From an uncultured Clostridia bacterium (GTDB lineage Bacteria; Bacillota; Clostridia; Oscillospirales; Acutalibacteraceae), in the NCBI GenBank assembly GCA_947623505.1, contig CANQGT010000004.1, forward strand, positions 1 through 64,000: 64,000 nucleotides of DNA. Direction: 5' to 3'. Under the pieces are notes generated by a model that saw only the letters and a program-made list of their open reading frames with translations, had not been told where the DNA came from and made no database searches. Shown here in pieces: positions 28,786 through 37,719 of the stretch. The stretch's first letter is position 1; each line of letters begins with the position of its first letter. The position numbers and the translations under genes are program-made.

Positions 28786-30219
28786 TTAATTTATTTTCGC
28801 GTCGGCGCGCGATTTCAAATCTTCGATTATCCTCCTGTGATCGCTTTCCTTGAGGTCGTAAAACAAAATCGGTATAACGCTTATCACGCAGCTTATGAGC
28901 GAGGAAATTATAAGTACGTTGAAAATCGGCGTTCTCACCGCGGCGTCATAGAGCACGGTATAATCCTCCTGAAGCCCGTAATGCTCATAAAAATACGGCA
29001 GAATAAGGCTTGTTCCCATACCTGCGGCGGCAACAAGCATACCGCCGAATTGAGTTATGAAGCCCTCTATTCTCGTGCCCGTTTTCCACTGCTGATAATC
29101 GAATATTTCGGCGGTCATCGACGTGGTAACTACCGAATCGCCGCCCATCATAACGGTGGCGAGATAAAGGCAGATAAGGAAAAGAACGGTGTTGTTGATC
29201 GTAAACATCATCAGCACGGTGAAAACACATCGAAGCACGCTTGTCCACAAAATAACGTTTCTTTTTCCGAGCCTTTTAGCCAAAACGGGGGCAAGAAGCA
29301 TAAGAGGAACGGAGGCGGTGCCTATAACAGCGTTCATTATTCCGAGCAGACTGTCGCTTTTAAGCTGATACACACAATACCAAGAAAGGATAGAGCCTAT
29401 TCCGTATTTCAGACTGCCCAAAATCGAATACAAATTTATCAGCCAAAAATATTTGTTTTTGGCCACCTGCTTTATACCGTTTGAAAATTTGATTTTTGCA
29501 ACGTAATTTTTCGGCACCACTATTTTTTCTTCGGTTCCCTTAAACGTTATAAGCCCCAAGGCCACGCCCAAAATCGAAAATACGGGGAAGAAAATCCTGT
29601 ATGTTCTGAAATCGGTCATACCGCCGGTAAGCCCCGCGAGTATCGGAAGAAACATATTGATTATCGACGGACCGAGGCTGTATATAAACATACTTATCGA
29701 CAAAAGCGAAGTTCTCTCATCCCCGTTTGGCGTAAGCACCTGAGCAAGACTCGTAAAAGCCTGAGAATAAAGCGCCTGAAAGAGCATAAGAAATGTGTAA
29801 ACTATCCCGATAAACGCGACTTTAACATTATAATTCAGATTATTCGGAATAAACGCCATAGCGCAAAGCAACACCGCGGTCGGCACTCCTGTATAAAGAA
29901 GATACGGGCGGAATTTTCCGTAACGTGTATTGGTATTGTCGATAAGCATACTGATAAACGGCGTTTTTACCAAATTGATTATGCCCATTATAATGCTGAG
30001 ATACGCAAGATGCGTCGGTTTAATTCCGTAAGCCGAGCCTATAAGCAGGCAGTTCGCGGTAAGAGCTACATAGCCGAAAAGCGCATTTATTGTGTTTACG
30101 CCTATGCCGCCCACGCTGTAAGCGGCAAATTCCCTGTAAGCGATATATTTCCCCTCGGCGGGAGTTTTCCAGTATTTTTTCAAATTGCTCAAAATCGAGC
30201 CGACACTTATTTTAGCCAT
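28786..30219 (-). CDS. GPH-family sugar:cation symporter
   Basis: A second MelB-like transporter of 477 residues with about 12 transmembrane helices. Family blocks include GIGVNTINALFGYVALTANCLLIG and INLVKTPFISMLIDNTNTRYGKFRPYLLYTG. It lies 17 bases downstream of the alpha-galactosidase gene in the same transcript, so it most likely imports an alpha-galactoside such as melibiose, raffinose-type sugar or galactosyl glycerol. AAAGGAA lies upstream of the ATG. It differs from the sulfoquinovose-operon transporter over its whole length and is not a recent duplicate. Confidence 0.83.
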   Translation of the reverse strand: MAKISVGSILSNLKKYWKTPAEGKYIAYREFAAYSVGGIGVNTINALFGYVALTANCLLIGSAYGIKPTHLAYLSIIMGIINLVKTPFISMLIDNTNTRYGKFRPYLLYTGVPTAVLLCAMAFIPNNLNYNVKVAFIGIVYTFLMLFQALYSQAFTSLAQVLTPNGDERTSLLSISMFIYSLGPSIINMFLPILAGLTGGMTDFRTYRIFFPVFSILGVALGLITFKGTEEKIVVPKNYVAKIKFSNGIKQVAKNKYFWLINLYSILGSLKYGIGSILSWYCVYQLKSDSLLGIMNAVIGTASVPLMLLAPVLAKRLGKRNVILWTSVLRCVFTVLMMFTINNTVLFLICLYLATVMMGGDSVVTTSMTAEIFDYQQWKTGTRIEGFITQFGGMLVAAAGMGTSLILPYFYEHYGLQEDYTVLYDAAVRTPIFNVLIISSLISCVISVIPILFYDLKESDHRRIIEDLKSRADAKIN

Positions 30220-30236
30220 ACTTCATATTTTCCTTT

Positions 30237-31886
30237 TTATTTTACGGTTTCACCGGTTTCGGAATTAAATTTAAGCACACCGTCTTTGCCGTTAAGCAAA
30301 TATTCGATTTCTATTATGTTTTTTTCGCAAAACTGCGCTTTCTTTATTTTTACGTCCTTTTCGCTTATCGTGTCAAGAAAAATTTTCATCTGCTCTTCGC
30401 TGTAATCGTCCACATTATCGGAAACAAAAAGCAGGCTTCCCAAAAGGCCGTTTATCTTCGCAAGCAGCTTTTTCTGCTCCGGGTTCATTTTAAGATTGCC
30501 GTCGCGCAGGAGAAATACATCGGGGTCGTTCAGAAACGCCCTGCCGTTGAGGTGGCGGCGGAACACCGTGCAGTTGACGGTATTCGGCGTGCTCACGTCT
30601 TCCCTTATCCTGTGCTTTTTGCGTTTCCAGCACAAATCAACATCCGCGCCGATACGGCAAAAATCCACCTTGCCGAAAGCCGGCATAAGCGGCACGCCGC
30701 AGCCGAGAATAAGCTTATCGCCGACGCACTCCCTTATAAAATCCATGGCGTCGCACATTATCTCGCCGCGGCTTTTTCCGTGCATAGGCAGCATACAGGC
30801 GGCATAGAGAAAATCGAGCTTCACCATATCAAAGCCCCATTCATCAAGAATTACCCTGAAGAAGTTCCTTATGTATTCGGCCGCCTCTTTGTTATAAAAA
30901 TCAATCGCGTAGAAGGTGCCCCAGTTCGGCCCCGCGACGTATAGCTTGCCTTTTTCGTCCCTTACAAGCCAATCCTTATGGTTTTTATATACGGAAGAGC
31001 CGGCGGTAGCCCCGAACGGAGCAAGCCAAAGCCCCGCGAGCATATTTTTTTCGTGTATGGCGTCGGCGGCGGCTTTCATTCCGTTGGGGAATTTTTCGCC
31101 TTTTGTCTCAAGCCAGTCGCCTATGGCTTTCTGATAGCCGTCGTCTATCTGAAAAATATCAATCTTTTTGCCGATGCGGGAAAGAGATTCCAAATCTCTC
31201 ATAACAATATCCTGCGTTATCGAGCCGTAATAGTTATACCAGGTGGTGTAGCCGCACTTTGCTTTGCTTTGGCGGCATTTTACGCCCATCATCTCAAAAT
31301 ATTTGTCAAAAGCCTCGTCATACTCTCCGCCGATGACCGCGAAATCGGCCAAAAGCGCTCTGCCGCTGAAAGTTACTCCCTCCAAATCCTTTTCAATCAC
31401 AACGCGCGAATTGCATGCCTCAAACCGAACGACGGTGAAACCGCAGCGCTCACTGAGCGAGCCGAATATCTCCACTCTTTCGCCCGTTCTTACATATCCG
31501 TAGGAAAAGCCGTAAAACGTACCCTTGCGCCGAGGATAATCGCAGATGATATAGTCGCCGGATTTCCCGAGTCCTATGCGCTTTACGATAGGATATTTGA
31601 CATAGCGCTCCGTAAACCTGCTGAGCTCCGTCATCTCCTCGTCCAAAGAATACTCTCTGCTGTCCGTCCAGGACTGATAACCGTTTACAAAAATACGCTG
31701 TTCCTTTTTAAATTCGTAAGGCAAAAACACCTGAAATTTTTGCAGTGAAACAGGCACTTTCGCGTTGATATAAAGCCTTGTCCTGCCGCCGTCGCTCTCT
31801 TCCTCAACGGTGAAATGATCGGTTTGCCCGCTTTCATCGGTGAAAGACGCGCCGTTTGCGGTGTAGGCGATAAAAAGCTTTTTCAT
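30237..31886 (-). CDS. Alpha-galactosidase, GH36/clan D
   Basis: A 549-residue clan GH-D glycosidase expected to cleave terminal alpha-galactosyl residues. The N-terminal 200 residues form a beta-rich domain with NGYQSWTDSREY. The barrel starts at TTWYNYYGSITQD, with FQIDDGYQ, WLAPFGATA, the nucleophile Asp in DMVKLDFLYA and the likely acid/base Asp in RIGADVDLCW. It is shorter than the 700-residue GH36 enzymes of lactobacilli, so it belongs to a compact subgroup. No signal peptide, so its substrate must be imported by the adjacent symporter. AAAGGGGTG lies before the ATG. Confidence 0.85.
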   Translation of the reverse strand: MKKLFIAYTANGASFTDESGQTDHFTVEEESDGGRTRLYINAKVPVSLQKFQVFLPYEFKKEQRIFVNGYQSWTDSREYSLDEEMTELSRFTERYVKYPIVKRIGLGKSGDYIICDYPRRKGTFYGFSYGYVRTGERVEIFGSLSERCGFTVVRFEACNSRVVIEKDLEGVTFSGRALLADFAVIGGEYDEAFDKYFEMMGVKCRQSKAKCGYTTWYNYYGSITQDIVMRDLESLSRIGKKIDIFQIDDGYQKAIGDWLETKGEKFPNGMKAAADAIHEKNMLAGLWLAPFGATAGSSVYKNHKDWLVRDEKGKLYVAGPNWGTFYAIDFYNKEAAEYIRNFFRVILDEWGFDMVKLDFLYAACMLPMHGKSRGEIMCDAMDFIRECVGDKLILGCGVPLMPAFGKVDFCRIGADVDLCWKRKKHRIREDVSTPNTVNCTVFRRHLNGRAFLNDPDVFLLRDGNLKMNPEQKKLLAKINGLLGSLLFVSDNVDDYSEEQMKIFLDTISEKDVKIKKAQFCEKNIIEIEYLLNGKDGVLKFNSETGETVK

Positions 31887-31956
31887 AAAAACACCCCTTT
31901 ATGCTTTGTTAATTAAAGAATACCATATCAAGTCGTAAAAAGATAGTATGAATTAT

Positions 31957-31983
31957 AAAAAAGCGGCGGAAAGTTACCGCCGC
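31957..31983 (-). terminator. Terminator of the tadA operon
   Basis: Minus strand: GCGGCGG, loop TAACTTT, CCGCCGC and then TTTTTT, just past the tadA stop. Confidence 0.85.
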
Positions 31984-31987
31984 AAAA

Positions 31988-32434
31988 TCATTGCTTTTTT
32001 CTTAGTTCCTTAAAAAAATCCGTAAGCAGAGCCGCGCATTCCTCGCCGCATATACCGCCGTTTACTTCGGGCTTGTGGTTATAGGCCAGCGCGTTGAAAT
32101 CCGCGACGGAGCCGAAAGAGCCCGCTTTCGGATCTCTCGCTCCGAAAAAAACCCTTTTTATCCTTGAGTTTATTATCGCGCCCGCGCACATAGGGCACGG
32201 CTCCAGCGTAACGTAAATATCGCATTCCCAAAGACGCCAACCTCCGAGCGCTCCGCAAGCCTCGTCTATCGCCTGAATTTCGGCGTGAAAAAGCGCGTTT
32301 TTTCCAAGCTCGCGCCTGTTTCTGCCCTCTCCCACTATAACGCCGTTTTTAACAACGACCGCGCCTACCGGCACCTCGCCCTCGGCGGCGCTGATACGGG
32401 CAAGCTCTATTGCCCTTTGCATAAAATCATTCAT
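31988..32434 (-). CDS. tadA: tRNA-specific adenosine deaminase
   Basis: Zinc-dependent deaminase that converts A34 to inosine in tRNA-Arg(ACG), needed to read CGN codons. The signature HAEIQAIDEA supplies the zinc-binding His and catalytic Glu, and LEPCPMCAGAIINSRIKRVFFGARDPKAG supplies the two zinc Cys and the family-specific segment. Length 148 is normal. Its ATG overlaps the TGA of the CPBP protease gene (ATGA), so it is translated by coupling and is the last gene of the RING-galU-CPBP-tadA operon. A plain cytidine or guanine deaminase is excluded by the GARDPKAG segment. Confidence 0.93.
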   Translation of the reverse strand: MNDFMQRAIELARISAAEGEVPVGAVVVKNGVIVGEGRNRRELGKNALFHAEIQAIDEACGALGGWRLWECDIYVTLEPCPMCAGAIINSRIKRVFFGARDPKAGSFGSVADFNALAYNHKPEVNGGICGEECAALLTDFFKELRKKQ

Positions 32435-33480
32435 TTAATACTTGAAAAAATTGAAAGCAGCAGGAAAGCGAAAGGAACTATCATTCCGGGAACAAAAAAG
32501 AACGAAACAAGCTTTTTAAAAACCGAATTTCCGAAAGGAACAAATTCCTTGGAGCTTTCGCCGCGCCTGAACTGCCCTTTTACGGCAAGTATAACAAGGC
32601 ATATGGCACCGAAAATAATCCAGAAAAGCGTTGAAAAATAATAGGAGACCGACTCCGCCTTTTCATTGAAAAAGAACGATACGGCATCGCCCAAAACACC
32701 GAGGATGTTGTTGATGGCGTGAATCAGTACCGCGGGAAGAATACTATCCGTTTTAACGGTAACGAAGCCGAGAATCAGCCCTACCAACGTGGCAAAAATA
32801 AACTGAATAAGGTTGCCGTGAAAAAGGCCGAACATAATCGACACGGCGAGCACGCCGAAGCCCTTGCCGTATTTTTTAAGCAGGCCGAGCGTACAGCAGC
32901 GGAAAGAAAATTCTTCGCATATCGCGGGAATAATCGTGTTGCAAAGGATTACGACCACAACGGCAAAAGCGGAATCGGGCTTTGAATATTCGGGACTTTC
33001 AAGAGAATGACCTATCGACTGAAACAGCGTGTTTATCACGGTAATGAGATAATCCGCGCAAAGGCAGCAGAAGAGGCCGAATCCCGTCCAAAGCAAAAGC
33101 GTCGAAAAAGGCAGACGCTTTGCCGGAATAAGCGGCGTTTCATATTTTTTTTTGTTGACCAAAGCCAAAACGGCGAACGGCAGCAGAGTGGCGAACAGCT
33201 CGACAAATATTGCCGTTGAGGACATCTGAAAAAGCGCCGAATTTTGATATTTGTCATACAACTCGGGGACGAGCATTATCACATAAGAAAAAATCAACTG
33301 CACAATGATATACGCCGTTGCCGCAAGTCCGACGCTGTTGCCGAGCTTTCTTATCTCGCGCCGTTCATACTTCGCTTTTTCCAAAAAGTACGCTCTGCGC
33401 AAAACCGACGAATCCCCGCCGAAATCTCCGCCGGAGCCGGAATCGCCCGCTCCCGGCGGCTGATAGTAGTAATTATCCAA
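32431..33480 (-). CDS. CPBP-family intramembrane metalloprotease
   Basis: A 349-residue integral membrane protein with about 8 hydrophobic segments and the CPBP (Abi/CAAX protease) motifs: CEEFSFR (EExxxR type), FGLFHGN and HAINN, which together hold the metal. Members cleave within membranes or act in bacteriocin immunity; this role is not known. The N-terminus is hydrophilic and glycine-rich (PPGAGDSGSGGDFGGD). The start is TTG with GGAGGA about 10 bases upstream. It lies 28 bases after galU and overlaps tadA by 4 bases. Confidence 0.83.
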   Translation of the reverse strand: MDNYYYQPPGAGDSGSGGDFGGDSSVLRRAYFLEKAKYERREIRKLGNSVGLAATAYIIVQLIFSYVIMLVPELYDKYQNSALFQMSSTAIFVELFATLLPFAVLALVNKKKYETPLIPAKRLPFSTLLLWTGFGLFCCLCADYLITVINTLFQSIGHSLESPEYSKPDSAFAVVVVILCNTIIPAICEEFSFRCCTLGLLKKYGKGFGVLAVSIMFGLFHGNLIQFIFATLVGLILGFVTVKTDSILPAVLIHAINNILGVLGDAVSFFFNEKAESVSYYFSTLFWIIFGAICLVILAVKGQFRRGESSKEFVPFGNSVFKKLVSFFFVPGMIVPFAFLLLSIFSSIK

Positions 33481-33508
33481 AAACCGTTCCTCCGATTGCA
33501 GAGCAGCG

Positions 33509-34384
33509 TCAATCGATGCTCCGCGCTATTTTTTTGATAAACGCCGAAAGTTCGTCTTTCGTTTCGGGGTGCTTGAGACCCACTTCTATATTCGCCTGAA
33601 GAATGCCGAATTTATTTCCCATATCATAACGTGTGCCCTCGTATTCCACCGCGACAACGCCTTCGCTTTGCGCAAGCGTTTTCATCGCGTCGGTAAGCTG
33701 AAGCTCATTGCCCGCTCCGAGAGGCGTTTTTTCGAGAATGCCGAAAATTTCGGGAGGCAGCACCACCCTGCCGAGTATTGAGAAATTGCCCATTATCTCC
33801 TCGGGCTTCGGCTTTTCTATCATATCGGTGCAGCTGTAACAGTTGCCTTCGATATGCTCCGTTTTAAGGGAGCAGTATTTCGTTATGGCAAGACCGGGCA
33901 CCTCTTTTACGCCCACTACGCCCTTGCCGTATTTTTCATAGGCGTCGCAAAGCTGCTTTGTGGCGGGAACGTCGGAAATAATAACGTCGTCGCCGTAGAG
34001 CACGGCGAAAGGCTCATCGCCCACGAAATTTTTGGCGCAGAGAACGGCGTGGCCGAGCCCCTTTGTTACCTTTTGCCTGAGAAAATAGATATTTCCGAAA
34101 TCGGAGCAAGCGGCGACACTGTCGTATATGGCTTTTTTGCTCGGATTTGAGGCCAGCTTGTACTCAAGCTCAAAGGCGTGGTCAAAATGATCCTCTATCG
34201 CTCCTTTGTTTCTGTTGGTTATAATAAGAACCTCTTCGATTCCCGAAGCGAAAGCCTCCTCAACAATATACTGGATAGCAGGCTTATCAACAATGTTGAG
34301 CATTTCCTTCGGCACGGCCTTGGAAGCCGGAAGAACTCTTGTGCCCATACCCGCTGCCGGTATTATCGCTTTTCTTACTTTCAT
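33509..34384 (-). CDS. galU: UTP-glucose-1-phosphate uridylyltransferase
   Basis: Makes UDP-glucose from glucose-1-phosphate and UTP for cell-wall glycans, glycolipids and galactose use. The nucleotide-binding N-terminus KAIIPAAGMGTRVLPASKAVPKEML and the sugar-site block FAVLYGDDVI are typical, as are EKPKPEE and GNELQLTDAM. Length about 291 residues fits the GalU family. I choose the ATG at 34384, 8 bases after AGGAGG; an ATG two codons earlier is too close to it. It is co-transcribed with the RING/DUF2628 gene upstream and the CPBP gene downstream. Confidence 0.94.
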   Translation of the reverse strand: MKVRKAIIPAAGMGTRVLPASKAVPKEMLNIVDKPAIQYIVEEAFASGIEEVLIITNRNKGAIEDHFDHAFELEYKLASNPSKKAIYDSVAACSDFGNIYFLRQKVTKGLGHAVLCAKNFVGDEPFAVLYGDDVIISDVPATKQLCDAYEKYGKGVVGVKEVPGLAITKYCSLKTEHIEGNCYSCTDMIEKPKPEEIMGNFSILGRVVLPPEIFGILEKTPLGAGNELQLTDAMKTLAQSEGVVAVEYEGTRYDMGNKFGILQANIEVGLKHPETKDELSAFIKKIARSID

Positions 34385-34402
34385 AATCATATCCTCCTAA
34401 AA

Positions 34403-35359
34403 TTAAAATACCTGTATAAAACTCAAAAAGAGCTGAACCGCTATCATCGCGAGCAGCGGCTCGAGAGTGCTTATTCCTCCCTGACGGGCGAGAAACAGCC
34501 TCCTCATCTGACTTTTGCTCATATTTCCGTCAACGGCCGCCATAGGGCTTACGGCAAATTCCCCGCCTGCCTTTAATCTTTCGTCTACCGAACGGACTAC
34601 GTTGATAACCTTTCGGCGGTAAAACCTGTCCGCCGTAAGGGCGCTGAACAGATGAATTATGAGCATTCCCGCAAAAACTATGCCGGATGCCATTACGATT
34701 TGGGCATATTCCTCAAGCCCCGTCATTTTCTGCGCCGCTTCATAATACTGAGCCGGTGTGCTTACGTTGCTGAGCAAATCCGCAACGGCGCTGAAAGCCG
34801 GAGCGTAAACTGCGGACACCATCAGCCTCAAAGCGTATTCAACGGCAAGCAAAACGATACCCTGAATATGCATTTTTCTGAAGAAGAAATAATACGGCCC
34901 GAAAATCAGAGCGCTCCAGTTCCACCCGAGCCTGCCTTTTTTCTGAAATTTTTTTATAAAGTTTTCCGTGTTTACCGATATGACCGCGCTTATATCTTTC
35001 AATTTTACGCCGTCTATTTCCCTGCTTTCGAAATCCTGCGCGCTCTCGGCTGACGGCGGCTCGGAAATTTCCGTCGGTTTCGCTTTATCGCCCGTTGATT
35101 CCGCTTCAGGCGGAATATAATATTCCTCGCGGGAATTTATCTCCGGAGCCTCGAAAGATTCACGCTGTTTAGTTTCCTGCGTGTCGGCGCGCTTATAAAC
35201 AAATCCCGTGCCGTGCAGGTTTTGATTCTCGCAGCGGCCGAGTTTATCGTAGCATTCCCTGTGATGAGGCGTTCCGCAATCGGGGCAGGTAACCACATCG
35301 TCGCCCTCTTGAAACGGTTTTTCGCAAACAGGGCATATTTCATTTTCGTATAAAAACAT
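34403..35359 (-). CDS. Prokaryotic RING-like zinc-finger membrane protein (DUF2628-like)
   Basis: A 318-residue protein. Residues 9-48 hold a RING-like zinc finger: CPVC, DDVVTCPDCGTPHHRECY and a final CENQNLHG, giving a C-C-C-C-H-H/C-C pattern. A linker of low complexity follows. The C-terminal half has a WNWSALIFGPYYFFFRKM block, as in DUF2628 proteins, and three or four transmembrane helices. The zinc finger would face the cytoplasm. Function is unknown; similar proteins recur near cell-envelope genes in Clostridia. GGGAGA precedes the ATG by 5-6 bases. It is the first gene of the galU operon. Confidence 0.7.
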   Translation of the reverse strand: MFLYENEICPVCEKPFQEGDDVVTCPDCGTPHHRECYDKLGRCENQNLHGTGFVYKRADTQETKQRESFEAPEINSREEYYIPPEAESTGDKAKPTEISEPPSAESAQDFESREIDGVKLKDISAVISVNTENFIKKFQKKGRLGWNWSALIFGPYYFFFRKMHIQGIVLLAVEYALRLMVSAVYAPAFSAVADLLSNVSTPAQYYEAAQKMTGLEEYAQIVMASGIVFAGMLIIHLFSALTADRFYRRKVINVVRSVDERLKAGGEFAVSPMAAVDGNMSKSQMRRLFLARQGGISTLEPLLAMIAVQLFLSFIQVF

Positions 35360-35394
35360 TTCAATCTCCCGTAAAAATATACTTCCACTATATG

Positions 35395-35423
35395 ATTATA
35401 CTTTTTTTATCATAAAAAATCAA
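35395..35423 (-). promoter_or_regulatory. Promoter of the RING-galU-CPBP-tadA operon
   Basis: Minus strand: TTGATT (35418-35423), a 17-bp spacer and TATAAT (35395-35400), about 36 bases before the first ATG. Confidence 0.6.
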
Positions 35424-35466
35424 CATAGTGATTAAAATAATGTAAATATAATTTTAACGCTTTGGC

Positions 35467-35495
35467 TTGCAAAGAGCCGGCAAGTTGTATATAAT
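35467..35495 (+). promoter_or_regulatory. Promoter of prfB
   Basis: TTGCAA, a 17-bp spacer and TATAAT, 55 bases before the prfB ATG. It runs through the N-terminal part of the ORF-track ORF, so that part is not coding. Confidence 0.6.
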
Positions 35496-35550
35496 ACCCT
35501 TGTTTATTATAAATTTGTTTTTTGAAAGCGTTTTTAAAAGGAGACAAACA

Positions 35551-36678
35551 ATGCTTGAATTTGAAAATCTCAGATTCCGTCTGCTTGAATGTGAAAAGCC
35601 GATACAGAATCTTAAAGAGGCTTTGGCAATAGATCTTGTTAAGGACGAGATTGCCGAGCTTGAGGAGCAGGCAGGCGCCCCCGGTTTTTGGGACGATATG
35701 GAAAAAAGCCAAAAAATCCTGAAACGCACCGGCGCTCTCAAAACGAAAGTGGCGAATTACGAAAGCCTGAAATCGGATTATGACGACGCCCTTGTTATGA
35801 TTGAGCTCGCGAACGAGGAGGGCGACGAAAGCCTTTTGGCGGACTGCACCGATTCCGTTGCGGAAATCGAAAAAAGAATAGAGGAAATGACACTGACAAC
35901 GCTGCTAAGCGGAGAATACGACGGCAAAAACGCGCTGCTTACTTTTCACGCCGGGGCCGGAGGAACCGAGGCTATGGATTGGGCGGAAATGCTTTTCAGA
36001 ATGTATAACCGCTGGGGCGAACGCCACGGCTACAAGGTATCCACACTCGATTATCTTGAGGGCGACGTTGCCGGAATCAAAAGCGCCACGATATTGATAG
36101 AGGGCGAAAACGCTTACGGTTATCTCAAGGGCGAAATGGGCATTCACCGCCTTGTCCGCGTTTCGCCGTTCGACGCTTCGGGCAGAAGGCACACGTCGTT
36201 TGCATCGCTTGAAGTGATGCCCGAAATCGACGACGACGTAAACGTTGAAATACGCGAGGAAGATTTAAAAACCGATTTTTACAGAGCGTCCGGCGCGGGC
36301 GGCCAAAAGGTAAACAAAACCTCTTCGGCGGTGCGCCTTACCCATATACCTACGGGAATAGTCGTTTCCTGCCAGATTGAGCGCTCTCAGCACCAAAACC
36401 GCGAGGTGGCGATGAAAATGCTGAAATCAAAGCTTATCGAAATCAAAGAGCGCGAAAATCTTGAGCGCATAGACGATATTAAGGGCGACCAAAAAGAGAT
36501 TGCCTGGGGCAGCCAGATACGCTCATATGTTTTTATGCCCTACACAATGGCAAAAGACCATAGAACGGGATTTGAAATGGGCAACATCAACGCCGTTATG
36601 GACGGAGATATAGACGGCTTTATAAACGCTTATCTGAAGCAAAAAAGCGTGGCCGCCACCGAAAACGCGCAGATTTAA
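35551..36678 (+). CDS. prfB: Peptide chain release factor 2
   Basis: Class I release factor for UGA and UAA stop codons. The GGQ loop is in RASGAGGQKVNKTSS and contacts the peptidyl-transferase centre; the codon-reading SPF motif is in VRVSPFDASGRRHTS, marking RF2 over RF1. I choose the ATG at 35551 because AAAAGGAGA lies 8 bases upstream. The frame is open from that ATG, so the autoregulatory +1 frameshift at an in-frame UGA, found in many prfB genes, is absent. Length of 375 residues is normal. A PdaA-like gene follows on the same strand. Confidence 0.94.
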   Translation: MLEFENLRFRLLECEKPIQNLKEALAIDLVKDEIAELEEQAGAPGFWDDMEKSQKILKRTGALKTKVANYESLKSDYDDALVMIELANEEGDESLLADCTDSVAEIEKRIEEMTLTTLLSGEYDGKNALLTFHAGAGGTEAMDWAEMLFRMYNRWGERHGYKVSTLDYLEGDVAGIKSATILIEGENAYGYLKGEMGIHRLVRVSPFDASGRRHTSFASLEVMPEIDDDVNVEIREEDLKTDFYRASGAGGQKVNKTSSAVRLTHIPTGIVVSCQIERSQHQNREVAMKMLKSKLIEIKERENLERIDDIKGDQKEIAWGSQIRSYVFMPYTMAKDHRTGFEMGNINAVMDGDIDGFINAYLKQKSVAATENAQI

Positions 36679-36750
36679 ACCCCATTTGTTTATTTTACCT
36701 TTTTTCGAGCAAAAAAATTGTCAATAAAAATCTGCCAATAATAAAAAACG

Positions 36751-36781
36751 CTCCTTTCGCTTACAATAAAAGCGGAAGGAG
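36751..36781 (+). terminator. Hairpin between prfB and the deacetylase gene
   Basis: CTCCTTTCGCTT and AAGCGGAAGGAG form a 12-bp stem with one G-U, followed by TTTAATATA. It may end prfB transcription, but its 3' arm also holds the GGAAGGAG that serves as the Shine-Dalgarno of the next gene, so it could instead control translation. Confidence 0.5.
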
Positions 36782-36795
36782 TTTAATATATAATT

Positions 36796-37656
36796 ATGAA
36801 AAAAACCATTGCATTGCTTTTTGCGCTCGCACTGCTGCTTTGCGGCTGCGCGGCCGACGGCGGGCAAGCGGGCAAAGAGCGGATAACACAGCAGGAGGAC
36901 GATCCGCCGAGCAGCACCGAGGTTGCTTCCGAAACGACCGTTAAGCCGACAGAAATAGGAGCGTCTCTTTCGGAATACGATCCCTCTCCGATAACGTGGG
37001 GACCGGGGAACATCAAAGACCATAAAAGACCGACGGATCCCGTAACACTTCAGGAAAAATACTCGGAGCTCGGCGGAAAATGGCTTTTGGAGGACGGAAA
37101 AAAGATTTGCCTGACATTCGACGAGGGCTACGAAAACGGATATACTCCGCAGATACTCGACACGCTGAAGGAAAAAAACATAAAAGCCGTTTTTTTCTGC
37201 ACTTACGATTATGTAAAGCGAAACCCTCAGATCGTTAAGCGAATGATAGACGAGGGACACACCGTAGGAAACCATTCCTACAGGCACTATAATATGACCA
37301 CCGTAGACCTCGGAACGGCAAGGGACGAAATAACGCTGCTCCACGATTACGTTGAAAAAAATTTCGGCTACCAAATGAAATACTTCCGTTTCCCGGAAGG
37401 CGCTTTCAGCGCGCAGACACTCGCGCTCGCGAACAGCCTCGGCTACGAAACGATTTTTTGGAGCTTCGCCTACGCTGATTGGGACACGAGCGCCCCGCCG
37501 GATCCGACAGAAGCCTTTAACCTTATAACCTCGTCGGTTCACAACGGCGCCGTCATTCTTCTGCACGCCGTAAGCAAAACGAACGCCGATATTCTCGGCT
37601 CGGTTACGGACAATATAAGAGAGCAGGGCTACGTTTTTACCACCGAACTCTCTTAA
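36796..37656 (+). CDS. PdaA-like polysaccharide deacetylase lipoprotein
   Basis: NodB-family deacetylase with an N-terminal lipobox (LLLCGC), so probably anchored to the outer face of the membrane. The catalytic domain begins near residue 97: CLTFDEGYENGYTPQILDTL, with HTVGNHSYRHYNM carrying the metal histidines and FRFPEGAFS the next motif. The TFDEGYENG form matches PdaA, which makes muramic delta-lactam in spore cortex. Length 286 is normal. The only ATG lies 14 bases after GGAG, a long spacing, and the Shine-Dalgarno is in a hairpin arm. A general peptidoglycan deacetylase role cannot be excluded. Confidence 0.85.
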   Translation: MKKTIALLFALALLLCGCAADGGQAGKERITQQEDDPPSSTEVASETTVKPTEIGASLSEYDPSPITWGPGNIKDHKRPTDPVTLQEKYSELGGKWLLEDGKKICLTFDEGYENGYTPQILDTLKEKNIKAVFFCTYDYVKRNPQIVKRMIDEGHTVGNHSYRHYNMTTVDLGTARDEITLLHDYVEKNFGYQMKYFRFPEGAFSAQTLALANSLGYETIFWSFAYADWDTSAPPDPTEAFNLITSSVHNGAVILLHAVSKTNADILGSVTDNIREQGYVFTTELS

Positions 37657-37719
37657 CACGCTCCGTTTCCCCGCCGCCCGAATACGCCCGCCGGCAAATA
37701 TGCCGAACGCCGCGGTTCT

